This document shows, in pieces, positions 33,219-44,044 of a DNA stretch of 64,000 nucleotides; position 1 is the first letter of the stretch; each line of letters begins with the position of its first letter. Both the position numbers and the translations under genes were made by a program. The notes under the pieces were generated by a model. The model saw only the letters and a list, made by a program, of their open reading frames with translations, did not search any database and was not told the DNA's origin. Source of the stretch: Macrolepiota albuminosa (taxonomy: Eukaryota; Basidiomycota; Agaricomycetes; Agaricales; Agaricaceae); the NCBI GenBank assembly GCA_027475525.1, contig JAMWFC010000116.1:3086148-3150147 (forward strand), in the 5' to 3' direction.

Positions 33219-33817
33219 ATGGCCACCCCGTCTGGTTGCGTGTGGACTCGAAGCTGTGATCGCGCCTATGTTACCATGGACCCTCCCACCTTTCTGGACC
33301 GGGCCACCTCGTTCTTTCATCATTACCCTCCCGAGGGTATTCCTAAGTTGGCCGACAAAGTAGTCAAGTTGAGTCGTCGCTGTCGGCTTCTGCGGGCTGC
33401 TTGTGAAATCTGGGGAGATGCGTCCCCGTTAACGCGTTTTGGTACAGAGGCTACTTGGAGTCAGGCTTTCCATGTGCGTGTCTTGCTATTCTTGGCGCAC
33501 TCCTTCTGACAGTCGCCCAAATCCAGGAAATCGCCACCAAAGACACGGCGGATCATCTTCAACTTTTGATGGAGGAAACCTTCTGACAGTCGCCCAAATC
33601 CAGGAAATCGCCACCAAAGACACGGCGGATCATCTTCAACTTTTGATGGAGGAAAGCTATTACCTGGTTAGTAACTGAGCCATCACCTCTTCTTCCGTGT
33701 CTAACGGCTCCTTTCCCTTAGTCCCCTTGCAAGTATACCGGCGCTCGTCTCTTTCGTGGTCCCCTCGAGGGGCCGACAGTTGTTAGCAAGTGTATTCCTT
33801 GGTTCGGCCCTTCTTGA
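33219..33817 (+). CDS. Beta: antisense accessory gene of element C (about 137 aa)
   Basis: Predicted exons 33219-33473 (85 codons), 33604-33666 (21 codons) and 33722-33817, joining in phase 0. The acceptor before GAAATCGCC is chosen because D and C then align (EIATKDTADHL / QIATKETKEHL). Exon 1 reads like exon 1 of alpha and gamma: FLDRATSFFHHYP, then a RRCRLLRAACEIW helix. A 77-bp duplication in intron 1 (33503-33656) is probably artefactual and does not change the exons if the second acceptor is used. No in-frame stop is seen. It lies between alpha and gamma, all in the same direction and opposite to pol. Unknown family and function; small helical protein, no membrane segment. Confidence 0.6.
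33503..33656. repeat. 77-bp tandem duplication around beta intron 1 and exon 2
   Basis: Copies 33503-33579 and 33580-33656 are identical by eye and duplicate the acceptor and most of exon 2. The D homologue is single-copy. Confidence 0.9.
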
Positions 33818-34017
33818 CCTGTCGCGTGTTGTTTTTCTCCCCCCCCCCCTATAGTTTGCGTGAGGCGATCCCATCTTCTTCGCAGCGCCACCGGCCTAAC
33901 ATATTCCCAGCTTTTTGCTTCTCCTGCCGTTGTTATATGAAATATATCGTTGTTGTCGCGTCCTCGTGATGGTGCCGCATAAGTTCTGTTTCCTAAGTCC
34001 CTTCGACCCTGCATAAG

Positions 34018-34171
34018 GTCGCTAGGTATATATCTGAGATTTCCGGGCCTAGCGTTGTTAAGTTCTTTGGAATGCCTACTCCCTCTTTCTTTCTGTCGCT
34101 AGGTATATATCTGAGATTTCCAGGCCTAGCGTTGTTAAGTTCTTCGAAATGCCTGCTCCCTTTTTCCTTCT
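34018..34171. repeat. 77-bp tandem duplication at the start of gamma, diverged copies
   Basis: Copies 34018-34094 and 34095-34171 have period 77 but differ at several positions near the gamma ATG (TTTGGAATGCCTACT versus TTCGAAATGCCTGCT). The difference suggests two paralogous source sequences. Confidence 0.85.
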
Positions 34172-35834
34172 TGAAGATATCACCTCTGTCCCTCGTCCCG
34201 AGGTCTTAGATCGCCTCGAGATGTTCTTTGCTCGACTGCCCCCAGGCGGTATTCGCCACCACAACGGCAATATCCTGACCCTGATTCGGCGCTACCGGTT
34301 ACTTCTGGCTATGGCCCAGGAGTGGCTCGTAGAGTCCGAACAGCACCCCAACGCGGTAAGTTTCTACCGTCCGAGTGATTAAGTACCTTCTTACGTGTCC
34401 TCCCAGCCTCCTATTTCGGGTAGCACAAAAAGCTTGGAGTACCTACTCCTCGAAACGGATAATGTTGTGAGTTCCTCTCCTTTTCCCCGTTCACACATTC
34501 AGGTTTGCTGACCCCAGCTTCAGACTTTGAAGTGGTTGCCCTTGCCAGATCTGATTGACGACGATGTTCGTGCCGCCACGCTCGAGCGCGTCATCATTCC
34601 TTTTACGCCCCTAGCTCCTCGCTTCGGAGCTGGAGCGCCTCCTGCCCCCATCCATGCGTCTCCACCCAGTTCCTCCGCCTTTCGCTTTGGAGCTGGAGCG
34701 CTGCCTGCTCCCTCCAATGAATCTCCTCCCGGTGATAGGACCCTATACAGGTTAGGCGCATCAACGGCAGGCTCGGCACCGGCTCCGGAAACCTTGCCGC
34801 ACTCGTTCCAAACTTAGCGCACGCGTTCTACCCATTTTAAGCCATTCCCGACGGCCGTGCACGGCAAGAAGCAGATCCGATCAATGATAGCGCTGACGGC
34901 AGCAAGAATGACAACTGACAGATGGCATCAGTCACTGACGACAGCGCTTAGCGAGAAGCTTGATGATCTATCAAAAACTGACGGACAGCTTGGCGTTTGA
35001 CCTTGGCGTCTGACACCGCTTACCGTCTCGATTTGGCGCCCAACGTCGCTTAGGTGTTCTGACAGACAGAAGGGTGATGGATTGATGGTTTAGTACCGCG
35101 ATCTGCCGCCTGGTGGCGCCAAGGGTCCTCAAAGGACGGTAGGGATCTGAAACCATTGGAGCTACCCCTATGAAATTTTCCAGTTTACCGCACTTTGGCG
35201 ATGGTTGGTCACTGGCGACGGTGAACTCCTTGTAGTATATATATTACTTACCGACTTGTACATACATCATCAGAACAATAGACCAGAGTTTCCCCCACTT
35301 ACTTCAGTCTCACTTACGCTCAAGAGCTCATTTACGCTATGGTCAGCAACGTCAAAACTCATCGGCAGTTGCAGACGCTCGCCAACACTCGACATACTCA
35401 CGCCTTGCAACTACGGCAGGCATTATCGACGCTTAGACTTCGCTAAGCATATCGTGCTCTTGCCGCTCACATTGCCATGTTCACTTACCGCATTTTCCTT
35501 AGGCGCTTTACCTTAGCGCTTGACACTTGCCGACCCCGTTACCGACTTTCCTCATTTTCATAGGCGCGTTCTCTGGGACCTGCCCGGGACTCCTCACATC
35601 ACTTATAGCGCGCCCAACGCAAACTCTTGGTACGGTAACACTTTTGTTACATTCGTTGCTGACCAAACTTTGGGCGTCATCACCGGCTTCTCCACCTTTC
35701 CTCCAGGGACCTTTCCCTCTACTCCGTCGCCTATTCTTCCCCCTGCACCGCCTCCTTCTCCCGCGCATCTCCGCCGCAGACAGCACCCCCGGCGCTCTGA
35801 GAGATTTGTCAGGGGTCCTCGCCGTAGAACGTAA
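34149..35834 (+). pseudogene. Gamma: antisense accessory gene of element C, split by a solo LTR
   Basis: Predicted exons 34149-34355 (69 codons), 34407-34466 (20 codons) and 34524 onward. The last exon is interrupted at 34733-35682 by a family-2 LTR and resumes to TAA at 35832-35834. Exon 1: MPAPFFLLEDITS, then a LDRLEMFFARLPPGG helix and LIRRYRLLLAMAQEWL. Exon 2: SLEYLLLETDNV. Exon 3: WLPLPDL, IIPFTPLAPRF, two FGAGA.PAP repeats, then a proline/serine-rich and arginine-rich basic tail (RRSERFVRGPRRR). D and A carry the same gene. The insertion certainly changes the product. Gamma ends tail-to-tail with pol, only ~140 bp from its stop. No known family. Confidence 0.62.
34733..35682 (+). mobile_element. 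Solo LTR, family 2, inserted in C gamma
   Basis: TGATAGGACCC to GGGCGTCATCA, 950 bp, with perfect duplications CCGG at 34729-34732 and 35683-35686. It contains a TATATATT-like stretch near 35238 and few CpG changes, so it is recent. Confidence 0.92.
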
Positions 35835-35972
35835 AGTAGCCCATAGATCAATTATTGCCAGATCCATAGCCTTGTATAGTATTTGTATAGTATGAAATTC
35901 AATGCGTTGTTGTTCCGTTCATAAGTAAGGTGCAAGGCGCTAAAGTCTAGCGCCCTTCCCCTTCGCATCCTA

Positions 35973-38900
35973 TTACTGATCGGTTTCTTCTTCTGGTGCG
36001 ACTTCGTCATTGTCCACAAGTTCGGTCTCCTCTAGCTCTCAAAGTTTAGCAGTGTCAACGTCTAGCGCCGATAAAGGCAGTGAAATGTGTTCGCGCGCTA
36101 AGTAGGGAATGAGTCGGAACGCCGCTACTGGTCGATGCAAAACTGAGCCGTCCAATTCGCAGAGTACGTATGCGCCTCCCCTATTGCGGGAAACCACTAT
36201 TAGGGGTCCCAGATACCGAGGCCGCATCTTTTTGTTATGAGTAACTTCGATCTTGGAGTTGCGCATTAGTACTAGGGCGCCAGTTGTGAAGTTGTAGTCT
36301 CGGATCGTGGCGCTATGCTCGGTCTCAAATCGTAGCGCAGCTTGCCGTCTAGCCTGAAATACTACCTCGTGTAAGCGCTCGAGATCCTCCGTGCGTCGTT
36401 GTAAGTCTATAGCGCGTCTAGCGATCATGTTGGTAGAGGATAGTATTGAGTTCGGTGGGGGTTGTAGGTACGTCGCTTCCACCACGTCCGCAGGTAGCAA
36501 GGGGTGGGTGCCAGTAGCCGCATAGTAGGGAGAGCAACCCATCCTCTTTCGTACGGTAACCCGCTCCGACCAGAAGACCGAATAAGTCGCCTCGCTCCAG
36601 CGACTTTTGTCACCGTCGACCGCCTTGAATAGCGCTTGTCGAACATCGAAATGTGGCCTTTCTACGATTCCATTAGCACGTTTATTGTATCCTGAGACTC
36701 GGATGTGTTGTATGTTGTATTTCTTGGCAAGATAAGTGAGCGCCTTGACTATTGGCGCTCCGTTGTCTGTGACGATCTCGTGAAGGGCTCCCCAGCGGCA
36801 GATAACGTCCTCAAAGAGCCACTTAGCTATAGCGTCTGTATTTTCCCGCTGAAGCATACAGAACTCCGGCCAATGTACCAAGGAACACCTTCCTTGAATG
36901 ATATACTTGTAGCGCCCTGACTTGGGCATGTGCATGGTGTCGATATATATTTTTCCAAATAACGGCGCTGGAGTCGCTACTGTTGGGGGAATTAGAACCT
37001 GACGTGTCTGCTGGATTTGACAGAGATGACAAGTGCGAATATACCACGCAATATCGGCGCTAACTTGCGGCCACCAAAAGCGCTCCAAAAGGTTCGCCCT
37101 TGTCGCATAGAGTCCTCGGTGTCCCAAGTCATCATGCATAGCGCGTAGAATCCTAACTCGATTATCCGGTTTGATCACTAGTTTATGGGCGCCCTCTCTA
37201 TTTCGTCGCCAAAGTCGGTTTTCCACCATAAAGAAAGTTGTCGCATATCGAATGAAGGTGGCGTATTCCGTATCCGTAAGGTCTGATGGTCGTCGCAAAT
37301 CCTGTAGCCACTTCCTAACCTGGTCCACTCGCTGATCTTCTGACTTAGCTTTGGCGCTTCGAGGTACCGCTGAATATGGCAGGTTCTGACTGTTTTCTCT
37401 CAAGGGTCTTGGTTCCTTGACTATCTTTAGATCGTTAGACGGCTTAGCGACGTTATAGATACTGGCCGTGTAAAAAGTTGATGACGCCTGATATGGTCGG
37501 GGCTGGTACGGAACAATAGGGTGAAGCCAATTTGAAACTGGTTGGTCTTCGCGAAGCGCCGGAATAGGCAGCTGAATGATATGCATGAAACCATGCAATC
37601 GATCGATCCAGTCGTCAAATACATCGTTGTCGCTATCGTCTAGCGCTTCATCTTCCGGTTGTCTGGGTCGCCTAGATAATCCGTCTGGCCCATGGAATGC
37701 ACTTCTGACGTGTACTAATTCGAAGTGAAACATTAATATCGCTACTACCCAGCGGTTCATACTGGCCGACGGTTGAATATCAGGGTTCTGAAGCATTCCT
37801 TTGATGTATCGTGCGTCAACCTCGACAATGAGATTTCGTACCCCAATGAGGTACATGCGCAGCGCCTGAAACGATCGAAACAAGCCATATAACTCTAGCT
37901 TGGGCTGACTGTAGCGCGATTCTTGGTCGTTAAGGGTAATCGATCCGAAACGATTGTAGCGCCTGATTTTCCAGTTCGCGCTATCACACTGGCATAAGAA
38001 GAAGCCTTAAGGGTAATCGATCCGAAACGATTGTAGCGCCTGATTTTCCAGTTCGCGCTATCACACTGGCATAAGAAGAAGCCAACGGCGATATATGATG
38101 TGTCAACAGCAAGTATAATGGGATCGGCGGTAGTATAGTCAATGGGTACCAATGGTTTCGCTTCCTGTAGCGCCTTTACTAAGTCCTTCTGGGCATTGAT
38201 TTGATCGGGTCCGAATTCGAAGGGGACCCCTGAACGGGTTAGGCGATTAAGGGCGTTTGCGCGATGAGAAAAATGGTGTATGAACATGCGCAGCACCCCT
38301 ACAGTGCCCAAGAACGTGCGAACTTCCGAGAGGTTATGACAGACCCCCCATTTCTCCAACAGCGCTAATCGGCTCTTTTCTGGAATCCTGCCTTCTGGCG
38401 TGCAAACGTGCCCCAAAATTTTAAACTGCGGTGCGCAAAGAACGAGCTTGTGCCCTGAAAACGTCCCGCCACAATACTTCATGCGCTGAAGTACTCGGTT
38501 AACCAGTTGAAAGAATTCCCATAGCGCCATGCGAATATTAGGATTTTCCGGGTGAACTTCGGGCTTGCCATCTACCAATCGCCAATCCTTCGGGCCTTTA
38601 ACTCCTACGTCGTCTATGAAACTGAGCACATGGTGGGGTATTTCGGGCTGTAGGATAAACGTAATATCGTCGTGAAATATCGGTACCGAGTTTGTCCATC
38701 CCATAGGAAGTGTGACTAGTCGTAGCGCCCCAAACGGTGTTTGAAATGTCGTCAAGTCGCGAGAGGAAGGATGGATTAAGCACTCGTCATAGCCTACGTA
38801 CAAATCCAGGGTAGCGCCACATATTCGTCCCGCGAAAGATTCAGCGACATGATCGGGAAATGGCGGTACCCCTGAATGACGAATGGTGACTTTGTTTAGC

Positions 38901-39760
38901 GGTTCTAGGCTGTGAACTATACGTAGCTTCCCATTTTTCTTTAGTACGCAGAACCACCTCGAGCGGTAGGCCGAATTAGAAGGCTCGTATACACCTGCCG
39001 CTATCTTGGAGCGAATAATTTGGCAGACTTCGGCTTCGATGCCCGGGGGTATGGGTCGGTTATGCTCAGTCCAGGGCACGTGCGGTATTGTCGGTATAAC
39101 CACTGGTGGAAAGAAGTCAGTTCTAAGTTTACCGCGTTCTGAGTCCTCCCATGCAAAAGCCTCATTCTGTTTTTGCATGATGTCGACTAGTACGTTCATC
39201 TCCTCCGTTGAGAGGAAGCCGGTATCGTGGGCGCTAAGAAATAGCGCCTTTCGTTCTTCTGTAAATCGTCCTGTTGGTTCAAAGGGTGGTGGATTCGGGT
39301 CGAGTTTTGGCAGGGTAGCCAAAGGGTCGCCTATTATTTTTCTTTCGATGCGAAATTCCTCGGGTACGGCGCTTGCTACCGGTTTTGTTTTAAGCGCTAC
39401 AGGTTTATATTTCTTCTTGACCTGAACCCCTTTGCGCTTAGGGGTACTATTGTTAGCAAACGTATTATAAATAGAGTCATGGTTTCTAGCGAAACCTGAT
39501 ATCAAAGATTCTTTAGAGTCGGGAGTAGAAACGAAATAAGTGTCTGTTGAAAGGTTTTCAGTAATATCTGACGCCGTGAGGTATAAGTAGGATAACGCTT
39601 CGCTAGTAAGCGACGAAGAAGAATTCAAGATTTCATGGGCTAAAGGGGTATATGATATAAAGTTTACTTGCCCAGTCCGATGGTTATAGTCCAAGATAAG
39701 CGCTTCATCTCCATGATCCTCATCACTCATCTCCTCGATGGCGCCAGAAAACACTCGCAA
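35973..39760 (-). pseudogene. Element C pol: reverse transcriptase, RNase H, integrase (damaged)
   Basis: Minus-strand ORF from the gag overlap (39760) to the aligned stop at 35973-35975. Reading is open except for a frameshift caused by the 77-bp duplication at 37930-38083 (77 is not a multiple of three) and a TGA near 36036-36038 just before the C-terminal acidic tail. The RT box FIDD, RNase H, integrase HDDLGH...CHLC, YIDTMH, TDNGAP, VERPHF and the GPL module are all intact. If the duplication is an assembly error, RT, RNase H and integrase are uninterrupted in this copy. The -1 overlap with gag-protease is 34 bases. Confidence 0.88.
37930..38083. repeat. 77-bp tandem duplication in C pol (RNase H region)
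   Basis: Copies 37930-38006 and 38007-38083, starting TTAAGGGTAATC, identical by eye. It splits an otherwise continuous pol frame. B, A and D are single-copy here. Confidence 0.92.
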
Positions 39761-41783
39761 GGGTCGTCGCTAACGTAAGGTCGCTTTCTCGGTCCCGGTT
39801 TCTGGAATTTCCCCCATGGAAACGTTGGTACCGTTCTTCTGACGCCCGAGTTAGGGTCGCTAATAGTTAGCGTCGTTTCGTCTTCAGACGTCGTCTTGAC
39901 TACTGATCGGGCTAAGACGTCGAAGGGCCTCCCTAATAATAAGTCGTACGCAGGCGATCTAAGAATGTGTATTTGAAGGTAAAACGTAAGATCGCCAACA
40001 GCGCATGGCACGTTACAAGCCATTCCCAAGGATCGATCAATAGTGCCGTTAGCGCTTTGCATATTAAGAATGATGGTCGGGTCGTAAATGATGCCAAGCT
40101 CGTTAGCGACGTCGGCAGCCATTGAAATAATCTGTGATCTGCTGTCCACTATAGATTCTATCTCGCTTTTTCCATCAACTGTCAACATAATCGAGCGAAT
40201 CGCGTGAGAGTCTTGGGCTACAGTGAGGACGGCGGGATCGTCGCTAGATCTTAGCGACTTAAGGTAAGTTTCGACCGGGTCAATGGACGTAGCTTCTTTA
40301 GGTGGCGCGGCCTCTTCTTTGATTTCCGACGTGACCGTCTCAGTTATATATGCGAATCCAGGTAGCGCGTCGTCGCATTCGTCCACCGCCGTTACATTGT
40401 TAGCTACGTTCCGTCGAGGGGTTACCGCTGTACGCATCTGATTCCTGACGTCTGGCGCCACACTGCATAGCTCCCCTACCGACATTGTGACTTGACTTTT
40501 CATAATACGATCGAATACTTGCTTAGATTTTTCTATGTCGTAGATTGGTGCCGTTGGTCGGTAGCCTCCTGCTGGCTTGTCTGGCGCCCCAAAGTTTCGA
40601 TTGATAGGCAGAGCGTAGTTACCGGCAAGTCCTGAATATGGGTGTAGTGGCAGTTCCGTGCTAGCTGGTGCTTTGGCCGTATCAGGTGTGTCGTCGTTGA
40701 TACTGGAATTCGAAGGCTTTGCAGGTGCTGGATCGGTCGTAGCGCCTGAAGGTCTATAGTCTTTCAACGGTTGCTTGCTCTTTTTAATCTCGACACCATC
40801 GAAAACCTGATTCTTTAGCGACTTTAGCTCCCTTTCCAACGTCTCGATCCTCTCCTCTCGTGACAACGTCGGTCGCTCGCCAACAGCGTTAAGCTGGAGT
40901 ACTTCATGGATTAGCGCCTGTTGTGGAGTTGTTTCTGCCTCCGCTGCGGCCGTACTATTGAGATTGCCCGTCGCTAAGTTCCCAGGGTTTCGTCGGTGCC
41001 ATTCATCAATTCTTCCCTGGAAAGTCCGGTGCTCGGAATATAGAGGGATGTTAGCATCCAAGGGTAGGATTATTTTACCATCGGCACCCCGACATGCTTT
41101 TCCTTGGCGTAGATACTGTTCAAGGATAGTGCAGCGCCCTCGAGTCATCGTATGTCCTGCCTCCCACAGAAGTGACAAGGGCCGGATTGCATTTTACCTC
41201 GTGGCGCATTAAGGCTAGTCGAGATTAACGTTTCCAATTTGCTCATAACGTTTGCGACAGCCGTGTTGACTGCGTTTTCCAGGTCCTCCTTCTTGACAAA
41301 ACCTCCCTGATTGTTAGTTGCGCTAGGTGCGGGCGCCGCAACAGGTGGCGCCTTTCCTCCGTTATCAGTGCTAGAAGGTCGCTGGAAGGGGATGCCAGTA
41401 TCCGTGCCTTTCAGTATCCATTTACCTGCTTCAAAGACGTCTTCTATATCGTAGGGTTCCTCAGGATGGTGGTCGGACTTAAGAATTTCTAAGCGACGAG
41501 CTATACGCGTCCAAAGTGATGTTGGAATGCCTTGTTGAAACAAGCGCCGTTCCTCGTTCCTGTAGAGTTTGCCATTCTGTACTAGCCATCTTGCAATTCG
41601 CTGGAAGTCTCAATAATAAGTAGATAGCGTGCCTAGTGTATAAATGCCCGTTGCGAAGGTATCCTGTACCAGTTTCTGGATTTCAAGGACGGTATAGCGC
41701 GTGGATTCTTCAGCGCCAGGGTACAGTTTAATGATCGCCTTTTTCCATTCCTCGTAGGTAAACGACCTTGGCACCGCCTCTCG

Positions 41784-41937
41784 TGTTAATCCTTGAAACT
41801 CATCCAGTCCTGTCCAGGATTCCGCGGTATCGTAGGAAACGTATCTGGCGGCGTATTCTTTGTTAATCCTTGAAACTCATCCAGTCCTGTCCAGGATTCC
41901 GCGGTATCGTAGGAAACGTATCTGGCGGCGTATTCTT
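41784..41937. repeat. 77-bp tandem duplication in C gag
   Basis: Copies 41784-41860 and 41861-41937, starting TGTTAATCC, identical by eye. Single-copy in B and D. Confidence 0.92.
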
Positions 41938-42129
41938 TCATTTGTGTGTTGTCGGTAATTCGGCAGTCGCATAATAAATATTCCAATTCTCGGAAATACT
42001 GTGTTAGCTCGCGAGGTTTCGTCTCATCCCATTTTGGCGACGAGAAGTGGTTTCTTGGCGGCATACGCGGTGTGTTTGCCTGCTCCATACTAGCTGGCGT
42101 CGACGTCATGGTGGGAATAGTAGTGTTAG

Positions 42130-42646
42130 TGTCAGGGGACTCCTCATTCCTTTCTTCTTTCACTCTTTATTTCTTCACTCTCCTTTCATTCACTTCCTTA
42201 TTTCTTCTATCATTCTCTCATTTTGCTGTTACTACTTTTTCAACACTATCTGTTAGTACTATTCTCAACCTTTGAGGTGCTCTGGTTCTTTAGCTATCAC
42301 TCAGACAAGTGTGGGCCCTTCAGCACCGCTCCAGGCTGCTTAGATAAGCCGGAGTTTGCCTTTCTGACTTCTAAAGTCCGGAGTTTTCCTCCCTTGTTTG
42401 CACACTTGTTTGGTTAGTCAATTTTCGAGTTTTTAAGGTTTGTTGTACTGTACAGTTGTTTCCCACGCTTCAGAGGCCCCAGAAGCGTCCAACCTGGCAC
42501 AGGGAATCCCCAGACTTGTTCTCTTTGGATCTCCCTCTGCCAGGTGAGTAGCTACTTTGATATTGTCAGTATATATTCTAATACACTTTGGATCTCCCTC
42601 TGCCAGCTGTGTGACTGAGCCACAGCCTCTAGAGGTCGCCCTTACA
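42130..42646 (-). mobile_element. Solo LTR of an unrelated family (X) in C gag
   Basis: 517 bp bounded by TGTCAGGGG and CGCCCTTACA (TGT...ACA ends) with a perfect 5-bp duplication GTTAG at 42125-42129 and 42647-42651. The 5-bp duplication and different termini separate it from families 1-3. Decayed relatives lie at 48585-49000 and 50310-50790. Confidence 0.85.
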
Positions 42647-42982
42647 GTTAGTGGTAGTTTCGCTTGGCATGGTTGTAGTCGGTACTGGCTCAGGTAATTC
42701 TGAGTCGCTAGGTTCTGGCGATAATGACCTAGACAGCTCTTCCAAAGGAGTAAGCGGTGTATGGTTTTCACCTGCTAAGTATTCGAACGGTCGGGAAAAT
42801 GGAAAGAAGCTTTCAGCCAAGCTATCTGGAGCGGCTTCAAGCTCCTGATCTAAAGTCTGCCTCGGTAGCGCGCCTGGTAAGTGTGGTGACTCAGTTAAGG
42901 TTTGTTCAAACGCGCTCTCCAATAGGAGGCGGCGCTGTCGCTGGGCTCGAGTTTCCGGTGGAATTCTGCCTCAATAGAACCC

Positions 42983-42998
42983 CTCGCGGTGGGCTCCA
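42983..42998 (-). other. Element C primer-binding site
   Basis: The 16 bases are the same as in element B, three bases inside the 5' LTR. B and C therefore use the same primer tRNA despite different LTR families. Confidence 0.75.
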
Positions 42999-43001
42999 AA
43001 A

Positions 43002-44044
43002 TGATGACGCCAACTGTGGTTGGGTGCGCTGGACGTATATGCAGTACAACGCCGTCTCCAGCGCCTGGCGTACGGGTTTGTGAGGAGTCCCGGCAGGGTC
43101 CCGGTGTGCTCAAGCAGAGGTGATAGGGCGATGCGCTAGACGATAGCGCCTCGGATGCTACCTAGCAAGTGGTAAGCGTCGTAGTTTAGGAGAAGTTATA
43201 GGGAAAGAAACGAATAGCGCAGCGTAGCGTGCCCGTAGGTGGCACCGTAAACGACGAAGACGAGATAGACGAAGCTAGCGCTGAACTTGGTGGCAAAGTC
43301 AGGCAACGCTAGCGCGATTTGAACGCTAAGTGTAACTGGGTGCTCAAGGGGTTACGATTTGTTGTTATATACATGGCAAGTAGCTAGTTTTTATACCATG
43401 CGCTACATTATTTCCAAAATAAGTCCATTGACGGCGCTACCAATTAGCGCCTCTCTTTGTGACTGTAGCTAACGGCCACCTGTCAACGGCGACCTGCAGC
43501 ACATGGGTGACGGCGACCAACGGCGACTCTAAAACTACTTAGAAGTGGTACGAGTTTGCTCACTTTTTGATGTAATTTAATTGGCCATGCCATCCCGGGA
43601 TATGGTCGGGGAATCCTCGACAGACGCCGTGAGCGCTAATTCCGGCGCTAAACATTGTACCATCTTTTGATAGATTTAAATGTCGGGTCTGCGTGTATCC
43701 TGTCTCATCGTCATTGATTCTTTTAGACTTCTGATTGAGGTGCCTCGGTGATTGACAGCGCCAATTGCTAACTCCTTCCAGTACTGATCGGGGTTTGGTC
43801 AGAGTCCCCTCCCGCCGTTATGCTAGCGCTATGAGTCCTGAGTCTTCTTGGTCTTCAAAGTAACTGAGTGGAGTGCGCTGAGGGGCTGATACTGGTGATT
43901 GAGATGAATGGATAAGTCTTGCCATAGAGCGCCCGCGCTAGGGCTGCTCTGTACCCAAGGCTGGTCGCTAGAGCCTTTAGTGTGTCAAGTGTTGGTCGGC
44001 CTATAATGTCCCTTGATGCGCTCAGTCTGAGTAGAAGCCTATCA
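43002..44044 (-). mobile_element. Element C 5' LTR (family 1)
   Basis: 1,043 bp, window direction TGATGACGCC to CCTATCA, near-identical to 28832-29874. Followed by CCGA, the right target duplication, and the remainder of the element B 3' LTR. Confidence 0.93.

Larger units (their letters stand above)
39727..42968 (-). pseudogene. Element C gag-protease, disrupted
   Basis: Minus-strand homologue of the B gag-protease ORF. Damage: a family-X solo LTR (42130-42646) in the N-terminal part, a 77-bp duplication at 41784-41937, a TGA near 41610 where B has a CGC arginine codon, and a one-base loss in the zinc knuckle near 41158-41165 relative to D. The protease active site reads DSR instead of DSG, a change explained by one G-to-A step at a CpG. 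The N-terminal part is proline/serine/glutamate-rich (FFPFSRPFEYLAGENHTPL), homologous to that of D. Not functional as it stands. Confidence 0.85.
28832..44044 (-). mobile_element. Element C: 15.2-kb Ty3/gypsy-like retrotransposon with three antisense genes
   Basis: Complete element on the minus strand between two 1,043-bp family-1 LTRs, inserted in the 3' LTR of element B with duplication CTGA/CCGA (28828-28831, 44045-44048). In element order: 5' LTR, primer-binding site, gag-protease, pol, then gamma, beta and alpha on the opposite strand, polypurine tract, 3' LTR. By eye the LTRs differ at about ten positions, nearly all CpG transitions, so it is the youngest complete element here. It carries a family-2 solo LTR in gamma, a family-X solo LTR in gag and six 77-bp duplications. 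Confidence 0.9.

Noticed and set aside
34527..34817. 96-codon ORF treated as a separate gene
   Set aside because: It is gamma exon 3 reading into the inserted solo LTR; the natural reading resumes at 35687.
18923..41937. 77-bp duplications as real minisatellites
   Set aside because: The unit sequence differs at every site while the length is constant, and sister copies are single; an assembly cause is more likely.
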